Shown: positions 55,092-64,000 of the stretch, piece after piece
Layout: every line of letters begins with the position of its first letter
Position numbering within the stretch: the stretch's first letter is position 1
DNA from: Mucidula mucida
Taxonomy: Eukaryota; Basidiomycota; Agaricomycetes; Agaricales; Physalacriaceae
Direction: 5' to 3'
DNA: 64,000 nucleotides
Assembly (NCBI GenBank): GCA_015501055.1
Contig: JADNYV010000148.1
Location: 29,078-93,077, forward strand
Notes under the pieces: generated by a model
What the model saw: the letters and a program-made list of their open reading frames with translations, nothing else
Database searches by the model: none
Told to the model about the DNA's origin: nothing
Translations under genes and position numbers: made by a program

Positions 55092-57702
55092 TCAAGCCGG
55101 AAGAAGTCCCAGGCTGTGAGCGAAGTGCTTTGCCTTTGTGCTTGGAAGGGCTTTCGTCAGGATGTCGGCGACCATGTCCTCAGTGGGACAATAGATGAGA
55201 CGAATGTCTCCGTTCTGGATGGAGTACCAAATAAAGTGGTACCGGATATCGATGTGTTTGGTGCGCGCATGGAATTGGCCGAGTTCGGCGTGAGCGAGGG
55301 CAAGTGCAGATTGATTGTCGTCGTAGAGAATGATGGGGTACTTGAGTGGTGCGAAAAGTTCTGAGAGGAAATGTTGCGTCCACATGGCTTCCTTGCCGGC
55401 ATACGTTAGCACGACATATTCGGCCTCGGTGGTGGAGAGAGCGACAAGTTCCTGCTGTTTAGACGACCAGGAAACGGCGCCGCCGTCAATGAGGAATGCG
55501 TACCCAGAAATGGCCTTTCTATTGTCTGATGACATTCCGTCTGCATCAACATATCCTTCCAGCCCTTGATTCCTTCCTTCTCCTCCATATGTCAGCTTCT
55601 TCCCTTAATGTATTGAAGTGCATGTTTTGCTGCGTGCCAGTGAACGAGTCCCGGATTGTCAGAGAAGCGAGAGAGGATGGTGGACGCATAAGCCAAGTCC
55701 GGACGTGTTCCTGTCGTGATCCAAATCAGTGATCCAACAAGTTCGCGATAAGGGTAGCGTCGCATTTCTGCAATTTTGTTGGGATCAGTGGGGCATTGGT
55801 CGCGGGATAGGTTGGCAGAAGGATTCATGGGAATAGCTGAAGGCTTGCAGTCAACCATGTTGAAACGCTGCAGCACGGAGTCAATATACGAAGTCTGATT
55901 GAGAGAGATTGATTTCTCCGCTCGGTTGCGAATAATCTCCATACCCAGGAGCCAGCTAATTGGGCCGAGGAGAGTCACTTGGAAAAGTTGGGCAATACGC
56001 TCCTGCACGTCGTCGATCAGTGCGAGAGAACTGCCGGTGATAGTGCAGTCATCAACGTGTATGGCGAGAATGATGATGTCCGCGCCTTGGACAAGTCGGA
56101 AAACCGCGTGATCTTTCTTGAGTGCAGTGAAGCCAAGTGTTGCGAGTGCCGCAGTAAGCTTCTTGTACCATTTACGAGAGCTTTGCTTCAAACCATAGAT
56201 GGTCTTGAAGAGTTGGAGCACTACTTCTGGCGATCCGTGAATTCAAAGTCTGGTGGTTGCTCCATATAGATCTCCTTGTTGTCGTCAAATTCTCCATTGA
56301 GAAACACGCCATGGAAATCGAAAACTTTGATCTCCCAATCATTTCGAGCGGCGATGGAGAGGATGATACGGAGGGCAGCGAGTTTAGCGACGGGTGCAAA
56401 AGTGACGAAGTAGTCGACACCCTCGACTTGGGTAAATCCTTGCGCGACGAGTTGGGCCTTGTACTTGTCGATGACTCCGCCTGACTTCTTTTTGATTCGC
56501 AAGACCCATTTGGAACCAATAACGTTCCGATCATCGGGTCGCGGCACGAGTTGCCATGTGCCGGCGTCTATTAGCGTCTTGATTTCTTCCTCGATTGCTG
56601 TTTTCCACCGTGGCCAGTCTGCTCGCTTCTTTGCTTCCTTGAATATAGGCTCAATAGCCTCAGACTCGGCAATAGCGGCTGCCATGGCCATCTCGACTTG
56701 GTCTGGCTCCATAATATTGATGCAGCCAACGTCAACACTGCCCGCGGATGCCTCACGCGAGGCTGTGGACAACTTCTTTGCTTCTGCCATCTCCTGGACT
56801 TTTCTCGATGGTTTCCTCTCGCGGCGGTCACTGTGTATGTCTGCAGGATCAAGTCCTTCACGACGGAGTAGTCCAGTCACGAAGTCGGGCATAGTGGACA
56901 GTCAGGTTGGGATGAAGCGGATGTGGATGGAATGGGAGCTGGTGTGGATAAATTGGGTGGTGCAGGAGGTGACGACAATGGCGCAGAGGGCGTAGAAGGT
57001 GTGTTTTTCACGTTTTGAGCACCAGATGTTTGCTGAATGCCTTCATTTCCCTTCTTCCCCTCATTCAGCACAGTATGAGGTAGTTGTATCTCCACAGAGT
57101 CGTCAAATTTCACGCTCCTTTCAACTGCAATAGACCGATTATCAGGCCAGTAGATCCTGTGGCCACTGCTGTCACCGTCAAAGCCCAGCCAACGACCAAT
57201 GCGAGCACGGCCGTCAAGTTTTGAACTGTCGGCGTCGTGAACCCAGACCTTGCACCCGCACTTGTGCAGGTCTCGCAAATTTGGCTTCTCGCCATGGAGC
57301 ATCTCGTACGGCGTCTTGCCGTCCAACAAGCGCGTTGATGTACAGTTCTTCAGCCAGACCGCGTGCTTCAAAGCTTCGCCCCAGAGGTTCTTTGGAAGTC
57401 CAGCCGCGTGTAACATGGCGCGAACTTTCTCAAGAAATGTGCGGTTCAGACGCTCCGCGATGCCGTTGTGCTCCGGAGTATCGTGCACCGTCAAGTTTTG
57501 CTTGGTGCCCTGGGACGCAAGATGCGCATCAAACTCGGCGCTGCGGTATTCACCGCCTTGATTGGTGTGGAATTCCTTGATTTTTGTGTTGAATTGCGTG
57601 CTAAGCCACGCCTCGAATTGCTGATATGTTTCAAAGGTCTCGTCCTTCGTCCTACGAGAAATACAACCGAGTAACACGTGTGATCATCTGTGTATGACAC
57701 AT
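55092..57702 (-). pseudogene. Copia-2 pol: integrase core, RT and RNase H
   Basis: Integrase core continues after the DNA element (FHTNQGGEYRSAEF, then EHNGIAERLNRTFLE). A frameshift lies near 56880-56890 before the RT start (MPDFVTGLLRREG, then GTWQLVPRP). A second frameshift lies near 56221 just before KTIYGLKQSSRKWYKKL. The RT catalytic block is IHVDDC. A third frameshift near 55600 precedes RNase H (DNRKAISGYAFLIDGG, then LSTTEAEYV), which ends at 55092. Not functional. Confidence 0.88.
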
Positions 57703-60581
57703 AACAAGGGGGTTCCAAAATTAAAATTTTGTACACAGGGCCGTTTAATTTTTTTCAGACCTCGGCGTAGACCCTACCTACCTCTATGACATCATATATA
57801 GCATGTGATGCGTTATTTACCGTATTGGTACTAGCCCCTGACCCCACTTCCTTCCCCGCACCATCATCTACGGTGCTTTCCTCCTCTTGTGCCACAGCCG
57901 TTGCATGTCCAACGCGGCGGAATAAAATCCATGCCTATACAGGCCATATGGAACTTTCCTTCTGGTCAGTAAGATTGTTATTTGACGCAAAGATGGCACT
58001 TACCCATCCCGTCTCACATCCAGCTCGCATGCACTTGGCCGCACTTTCTCTCTCTTCCTCTGCAACCTTCACACCACATACGCATTCGCCAAGCATATCT
58101 GCCACTGTCTTCCGCTTCAATACCCTGGAAGGTCTACCACTGTTCGTCCTGGATGTACTCGCCAGCTGGATCGATGGCTGGAGTTGAGCAACGACTGCCG
58201 GAGTTAGTAAAGCTTGGATCGCATTCGGTGGAGGATTCGGCAGGAGTAAAAGGACTGCTACGGGTGTAGATGTCGCCGTTACCGCTGCCGCAGTGGTAGA
58301 TCGAGGTGTTGTTGTGGTATCCTCCGCCGTTTCGTCAATTGGTGCGTTTAAAACTCCCATTTTGACATCCTCCAACTCTTCTACAGCCGATGTCTCTCCC
58401 TCCTCATCATCCATATCATTGTCATCCCCGCCGGACTTGCCTACTTCGGATTCTCCATCATTGACAGACTCTTTGGCGTCTTCCTCGCGCTCACCATTAG
58501 GTGCTTCTTCGTCATCGCCGTCAAGCCAAGATGCATCTTCGACGGCCCATCAACGATGACCAGTGGCCAATGGTTGTGATGGTGAGTCAAGAGACTTGGG
58601 ATTTGGTTTAACAAACGGTGAGCTATCTGTGCAACTCGATTTCCGCCGAGACGCCAGAGTAATAGACCCCAAAGGTAGTCTTCCTCAATGTAGCTCCATG
58701 GACGATACGCGCCAGTAGCAGCACGCTCATAGAGTGCCAGCATTGCTCTAATTCCCATTCCTTGCTTCAGGCCAATCCGAATGATTTGATCTACCGCCTC
58801 AACCTTCCCACTACAAATCGCAACGAGTAGACGCTTGTGGTTGGACAGTGCTTTCGCTCTCACCCGCAGCATCTTTGCAGTATTCAAACCCTTCAACTTC
58901 TGTATGTTGAGCTGTTTGCCACGGTGGTAATACTTTGCCACGAGCTGGGTGTGCAAATTGTATGCAAGGTTTGCATTATTGTGTACGCCATCCTTTATCC
59001 GCTTCAATATCCCCAATAGTGCTGAATTCTGGGGCAGCGTATTGCATGCCGGACATCGCGTCTCGTTATTACGCAGCCAGCAACGACAGAGAAGACCACG
59101 GACAACAAGAACACCTTGTCTAACCTCGTATTCAAAGGGCAATGTGTGCTGAGCATGGAGCGCGAAGGGATAGTCCTTGTGGGGTGATGCTCCATCAGGA
59201 AATGGAGGTGCGTAACCGGGGCATGGTGTTTGAATGGCTTGTTGACGCTTTGTGATAGGTACGACTTCACTGTCCGAGAGGGCGTCAATATCAATGACTG
59301 ACATTGGCGTGAAGAACTCGGAAGATGACTCGGCGGGAGGCGCTGGACTCGGAGGAGAGTATTCACTCTGAAGGTCGAGTGCCGCCGTATTAATATCATC
59401 ACTATTGATGCGCATAGGACTGTTATATAGGTCAGTCTCATTCCATCACTGTCAGTAAATGGAAACACTCACAATGTATCTAGGGCCTTGATTAAAAGTT
59501 CAATCTTCTCTTTGAACAACCCTTCGCTAACGCCGCGTTCCTCAATAAAGTAGCGCATGAACTTCAACACGCCGCTAACGCCCTCGGTTCCATTTTGGAT
59601 CAGCCCTCTTGCTTCCTCCACGTCCATTCCCCATCCAAACGTGCCATGCACATGCTTGTTCAGACCATCTTCCCATAGATCATCTCCGCGAGCCTGTGGA
59701 TTTGCATACGTGCTCGGATCTCCGCCGAATGGACCAAGAGGGTCATAACCGCTCTCAGTTACAGGAATACTGGCTGGATCGATGTGACTGATCTTTTTCT
59801 TGAGCGTGAGGAGCAGCTTTGATGTAGGTTCGCGTGCTGGGACCATCTGCACCGAGTTTTGAAAACAATAGGGCAATGACTTGAGAGATGGGATAGAAAG
59901 CGCTGGAGGACTAACGCAAGCTGGAGACAATGGCAGGGGTGCCGTACATGTGCTGGATGATGAACCAGAGGGTTGTGATAGGACGCGAGGCGCGTTGACC
60001 TGTGCTGGAATTTTCGTTGCCCGCGGTTTAAGGAATGCTGTCAGACCCTGCTGATGTTCGTGCTTTTGAGCATCACCTTCCTTCTTCAGCCGCTTCTCCT
60101 TATTCTTGATGCAAGTTTTTTTATTGATATGCGTTAGAAGGATGTTCTTTGCCCCGCCTGGCCCCGTTTTGACCTCACAACCGCATGCCGGACATAAAGC
60201 GGTGTTATTATTGATGATTTGGATCTGCGCTAAGGTGAGAACATGTCAATAAAGTTTGCTGATGTGACTGACATTGGTTTCTGTATAACTCTGCTAATTT
60301 GAGGACATTATGTGAGTAGCTTCGGCGGGTGAGCGAAGGCGGAGCAAGGGTAGTTACTATATTTGGACAGCTGTCGTCTGCTACACGTTTTAGCATTGCC
60401 GCAGGCGCGGATATGTCTCATTATGGTATAGAATGACAGTCAATACTTCAATACACAATTTGGGACCCAAACATCGCCCGAAATACCATAGTTTGAGAAA
60501 ACTTTTTTGGGACCCCGAGGCTGACCCTACCTACCTGCCGGATGTATCGGACTTTAAGTCCGGAACCCCCTTGACACATAA
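57697..60581 (-). mobile_element. Zinc-finger DNA element with 8-bp target duplication (copy 2)
   Basis: Element body 57705-60573 (2869 bp). Short inverted ends CAAGGGGGTTCC; perfect duplications ACACATAA at 57697-57704 and 60574-60581. It is inserted in the integrase of copia-2, whose frame reads correctly when the element and one duplication are ignored. It encodes on the minus strand a multi-exon protein of a kind widespread in agaric genomes. The right 1167 bp are about 99% identical to 43716-44882. Superfamily not assigned; 8-bp duplication fits hAT- or KDZ-type elements. Confidence 0.88.
57935..60425 (-). pseudogene. Protein of the zinc-finger DNA element, several exons
   Basis: Blocks in order on the minus strand: a C2HC finger near 60190-60120 (CPACGCEV, then HINKKTC); 59930-59469 ending LLIKALDTL; after an intron, 59415-58441 with YPFALHAQHTLPFEYEVRQG, a CRCW/CPAC zinc cluster, LSNHKRLLVAICSGKVEAVD and LLLWRLGGNRVAQIAHR; then 58414-57935 with another Cys cluster (CVCGVKV, then CMRAGCETGW). 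The LxxHKRxLxAIxxGKVxxVD and RLGGNRVAxIxHR blocks are ones I recall from many uncharacterised agaric proteins of transposon origin. Exon joins at the 3' half are uncertain, so it may be broken. Catalytic residues not identified. Confidence 0.55.
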
Positions 60582-62746
60582 TACTCCTTGTGGGACGGCG
60601 TCTGGACTGGAGAAGGACCCCAAAGGTCGAAATGAATAGTATCTCCTAGTTTTGTGGTGCGTGGACGCTTGCTGACCTTCCTTACAGGTTTTCGAGTCTT
60701 CTTTCCGTACTTGCACGCGTCACACGACTTCGGCGCAGGTTTTGATTCGTCCAGGATAATTCCCTCGACAATGTGGTCCTTGACCAGGTGCTTCGCGACA
60801 TTGGGCGAAATATGGCCCATCATCTGATGGAGCTTGTCGAGGGTAACGGTGATGGGGGATTCGTCTGTGTTCATAGCGCGAGGTGTGTCCGTTTCAATTT
60901 GATAAAGGCCTCCTTTAACAGGAACCTTTCCTAGGATCTTATCCTTCTGGTTGTAGATGCAACATTTGGACGCGCAAAATAGCATGGAGTAGCCCGCGGC
61001 GGTGATCTTGCTCACCGAGAGCAGCGTAACACCGAGCTTCGGGGCATAGAGGACATCCCAAACAAGAAATTGCGCCCGTTCACCACCTTTCCCAGGTAAG
61101 TAAACATGCATATCCCCCTTGCCAATCGCCTCAAATTTGCCCTTGTCAGCGGCAGTGATGGACTTCGAAGTGATGGGGGTATAGTTGAATAGGTGATGGC
61201 GGTACGGCGTCATGTGGCGAGAGGCACCTGAATCATACAGGTTGACCTCGGGATCGTTGGGAATCGTGGCGGCGGCAGCAAGAAATGCAGTATTAAAGGT
61301 ACGCGTAAACACGTCTTCCCCTTCATCTCTGACCTCTTCTAGGTCAAACTCGACATTGGGCCAGTCTTCTAGGTCCAAAATCTCCTCGCCAGCATCAAAA
61401 TCGCTGAAATCTTCAAAATCGTCTTCGCCAGGTATGCTGTACTCCCCCTCATCAGAGCAATCTGATGAATCTGATACGTTCTGCAGGTTGGGCATGTGAT
61501 CATCATCAAGCTCCGAGTCCGAGACATCAAAGAGCAATGGCATTGAGTCCGCGCAAGACTCGTCAATGGATATATTGTCGGGAAAATGGGGAATGGGGAG
61601 CGCTGAGAGGGGAACAGCTTCCTCAGGAGCCTCGATAGGTACGTCGTCTTGTACCTCTGTGGGTGATGCGACCTCATTGTTGAGGTACAGTCCAGCCAAT
61701 CCTTCAAGCTCCTCCTCCGCATCACGGACATACTCGGTCCATGGCTCGACATAGCCACCGAGATTTTCCTCAGTCAAGTTGTGCCAGTCTGCATCAGAGT
61801 CACCGGACTCTGAGCCCTTGACGTGGGCATACCACACGCCGTCATCGTCATTGGTTGCCTTGTTTCCCAACATACGACCTTTCCCCTTCCCTTGGGGACC
61901 CTGTCCTTCTTTTCCTCCTCCCTTCGCCCAACATTTTGCCTTAATATGCCCCTTCTTGTGGCAGTTATAGCATTCAACATTGCTACTCTTTCTGCCACCC
62001 TGGGAGCGACGGCCACGACCAGAGGAGCCGCTGCTCGTGTTGAATGCAGCCTCCTTCTCCTCCTTCTTTGGCGCCTTGAGAGTACGACGATCGGCTTCGT
62101 CGTTGACGCCGCGCATAACTGTCTCGAAGTCGAGATCTTTCGTGAGGAGGGTCGACGTAGCTGTCAACACTGACAGGTACGTGTCGTAGGATGGTGGGAG
62201 GGAGCCCATGTAGATGGCGAGGGCATTGTCATTGCCCGGATACGCGCCCATGGATCGTAGGTCCTCGAGGATGGTTCAGATGATGTTACTATGAGTTTTC
62301 ACGTCTCCGTTCTCGGCGCACTTTGTGTCATGCAGCTTCCGACGCAGGTCCACTGTCATCATCTTCGACTTCTTCTTGTACTCATCCTTCACCTTCTTCC
62401 ACATCAATCCCGGCGTCTTCTCTCCCTTGACCTTCAGGAACAGCGCATCCGGTACTGTCGCTGCAATTCCCTGCTTCAAGATCGCCGTGTTCGAGTTCCA
62501 TAATCGGACAACTTCAGGGTGCTTGACGATGGACTCCTTCTCTTCTGTCGTCGGGTTCTGTGGGTCAGCGGGGACTGGCACAGCTGGGGCTGCGAAGTTT
62601 TCCTCCAAGTATTCGTCGAGCTGAGCGGCCTCAGCAGCGAAGACCATACGGTCGCGATAGGTGACAAAGTTTGAGCCATCCGCCTTCAAGTGCGGAAGAC
62701 GGACGAAGTACTTGACGAGCTTCGTGTTGGCGGATGTCGAGGACAT
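60574..62746 (-). pseudogene. Copia-2 gag, protease and integrase zinc region
   Basis: Gag starts at the ATG at 62746 (MSSTSANTKLVKYFVRLPHL). An in-frame TGA at 62276-62278 is followed by the same frame (TILEDLRSMGAYPG). The zinc knuckle is CYNCHKKGHIKAKC (canonical C-x2-C-x4-H-x4-C). A very acidic linker of about 200 residues precedes the protease YDSGASRHM. The integrase zinc region has HQMMGH and CDACKYGK. The frame stops at the DNA-element insertion (HKEYYVS). The TGA could have arisen from CGA by CpG deamination. Confidence 0.88.
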
Positions 62747-62859
62747 GGCGGGGACATTAGGGATTTACGAGATGTGATAACGATGGGTAGAGCGAAGAGG
62801 TGGCGAGCAAAAGATAGAGATATTCGAGGTAGATTTAGTTATGGCCGGGGCCCATAACC

Positions 62860-63163
62860 TATTGCAACTTATAGTTGTCAGACGACGTGGGGGAACAGGA
62901 CGACATATATTGGTGCATAATCGAGGTATTTAAACGAAAAACGGACATGTATCTAAGTGAGAGAACAACGGAAAGTAAGTAAGTAAATGTAACTAAACGG
63001 AGAGAGAATACTAAGTAACGATGGAGTCGGATGCTCGGATTGAGTTGTTCTGAGTCTGTAGAATTGTGTCGTCTGTCGGAGACGATGGTAGCGAGTCGGT
63101 GGAAATGGATGCGGGTCGGTAAACATAAGTGCGGGTCCGTCGTGACCGGCTTGTATTCCAACA
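62860..63163 (-). repeat. 5' LTR of copia-2
   Basis: 304 bp, about 96% identical to the 3' LTR. Confidence 0.9.
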
Positions 63164-63395
63164 TTGCACTCCCAGACACTCCATTGCCTTCAATCCCTTT
63201 CGCAATTGAGGCTCTCTCACGGCCACCTGCACCGCCGCCCGTTCATTGCAACCCTTGAACACACTTTGAGACCGCCCTGCCAATAACTACCCAAAGTGGG
63301 TGCGTCTCTAAGCCACCAACCCGTTACCAGCCCCAATCTTAGATCCCAATCCCACACTTTACGACTTGCTCCTCTTGTCCTTAAAGGGGGGATGG

Positions 63396-63685
63396 TGTGA
63401 AGGTCACCCATTCCGGATTGGGTAATCACCTCCTCAAACCACTCAACTCACTTCCTCACCCCTACATAGCCTCAACTCCTCGTCTTACCTATATATTACT
63501 TAGTCTTACCTATGTCTTACTTAGTCTCAGACTCCAATCCACCCGCTACTCGATACTTTACTATAAAGCCTAAATTCTTGTACTACTACAACTTGTCGAA
63601 TCAATGCTATTGACTTAGCTAGTCTTTTACCAAAAACTCATCATCTATCTAACTAAGTTAGAGGGTCCTTACCTTGACCCTCACA
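63396..63685 (+). repeat. Gypsy LTR, copy C (3' LTR, plus strand)
   Basis: 290 bp, TGTGAAGGTCACCC to ACCCTCACA on the plus strand, after the same purine tract as copy B. It differs from copy B by only a few bases, including a one-base indel near 63480. Confidence 0.85.
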
Positions 63686-63908
63686 TCTCGGTCACGGTTT
63701 GGATAACATTGTGTACTGTATTTACGTCGCACTGGATGTAGATATCGTTGAAGAAGCAAAATCAGACATATTTCATGGCATGCAACTGCACCCTGCGACC
63801 CTAATACGCCGCTCGGAGTTGCAGAGTTGAAGCGCTTACTCATCTCGTCAATGTACCAATTATTGATTCGTAGAAACTAATAGTAGTAAGTCACCGAAAG
63901 TACCATAC

Positions 63909-64000
63909 CTAACCGACCACTTTGCGAACCATGCGTCTAATCCTTTGCACGAGCATATCGCAAACTCGATAACGACAGATCCAGCGCAGCATCTTCCTTG
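63909..64000 (-). CDS. Partial second copy of the kinase gene (C-terminus)
   Basis: Encodes the last 30 residues of the kinase (ICRYRVCDMLVQRIRRMVRK, then VVG and stop), identical to the end of the gene at 51668-53177. The rest lies outside the window, so it is unknown whether this copy is complete. Confidence 0.75.
   Translation of the reverse strand, partial: RKMLRWICRYRVCDMLVQRIRRMVRKVVG

Larger units (their letters stand above)
54776..63168 (-). mobile_element. Degenerate Ty1/copia retrotransposon (copia-2), split by a DNA element
   Basis: Element 54781-63163 on the minus strand, 304-bp LTRs at 62860-63163 (5') and 54781-55084 (3'). A 5-bp target duplication TTGCA lies at 54776-54780 and 63164-63168. 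The primer-site candidate GGTTATGGG abuts the 5' LTR and the purine tract GAGGGGGAG precedes the 3' LTR. LTRs differ at 12 of 304 positions, ten of them CpG-type transitions. The coding region has at least one in-frame stop and three frameshifts, and its integrase is interrupted by the DNA element at 57705-60573. Confidence 0.92.
63164..64000 (-). repeat. Right arm of large inverted duplication (second part)
   Basis: Inverted counterpart of 53086-53927: gypsy Pol end (stop at 63256-63258), gypsy LTR copy C, flank and kinase 3' end. The arm continues past the window. Confidence 0.85.

Noticed and set aside
53401..63685. A single complete gypsy element between LTR copies B and C
   Set aside because: Both LTRs are 3' LTRs in opposite orientation, each next to its own copy of the Pol C-terminus, so they are mirror images and not the two ends of one element.

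Overview
This window is from the nuclear genome of a filamentous basidiomycete, most likely an Agaricomycete. Genes are dense and split by many short introns (about 48-100 bp). F-box proteins and a kinase with an agaric-style DFD motif are present. The transposable elements (a KDZ element, a Ty1/copia and a chromoviral gypsy family, and an agaric-type zinc-finger DNA element) are those of mushroom-forming fungi. No bacterial operons, CRISPR array, rRNA or convincing tRNA were seen. I derived exon structures by hand; where stated, exon lengths sum to a multiple of three.

Region 1 (1-12000) is a conserved gene block on the minus strand: an F-box protein, a transcription factor with three homeodomains, pantothenate kinase, and the gamma subunit of the COPI coatomer. 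A 547-bp MITE lies just upstream of the coatomer gene.

Region 2 (12900-18200) is a vacuolar-type carboxypeptidase S gene bracketed by two insertions. A 2.6-kb KDZ-derived element sits in its stop codon, and a 479-bp MITE lies 33 bp upstream of its ATG. Both have perfect 8-bp target duplications.

Region 3 (19350-26900) holds two almost identical genes for a small secreted two-repeat protein, arranged head to head. A complete Ty1/copia retrotransposon with identical LTRs lies between them.

Region 4 (27200-43000) is a second host gene block: a ZCCHC8-like zinc-knuckle/PSP gene; a 1362-aa protein joining a CCCH finger, ankyrin-type repeats and a Clp-like AAA+ ATPase; a membrane SH3 protein; Pam17 of the mitochondrial import motor; an SNF2/RAD5-like ATPase; and UDP-galactose 4-epimerase.

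Region 5 (43000-64000) is repeat-rich: a truncated DNA element in a gypsy gag, kinase and F-box remnants, one intact basidiomycete-type kinase gene, and then a large inverted duplication carrying the kinase 3' end, a gypsy LTR and the gypsy chromodomain. One arm is split by a decayed copia element, which is itself split by a 2.9-kb DNA element. Inferred order: gypsy insertion, inverted duplication, copia insertion, DNA element insertion.

The most unusual protein is the CCCH-ankyrin-Clp fusion (28738-33440). Also notable are the triple-homeodomain factor with an intron at the same codon in each domain, and the KDZ insertion that rewrote a stop codon.
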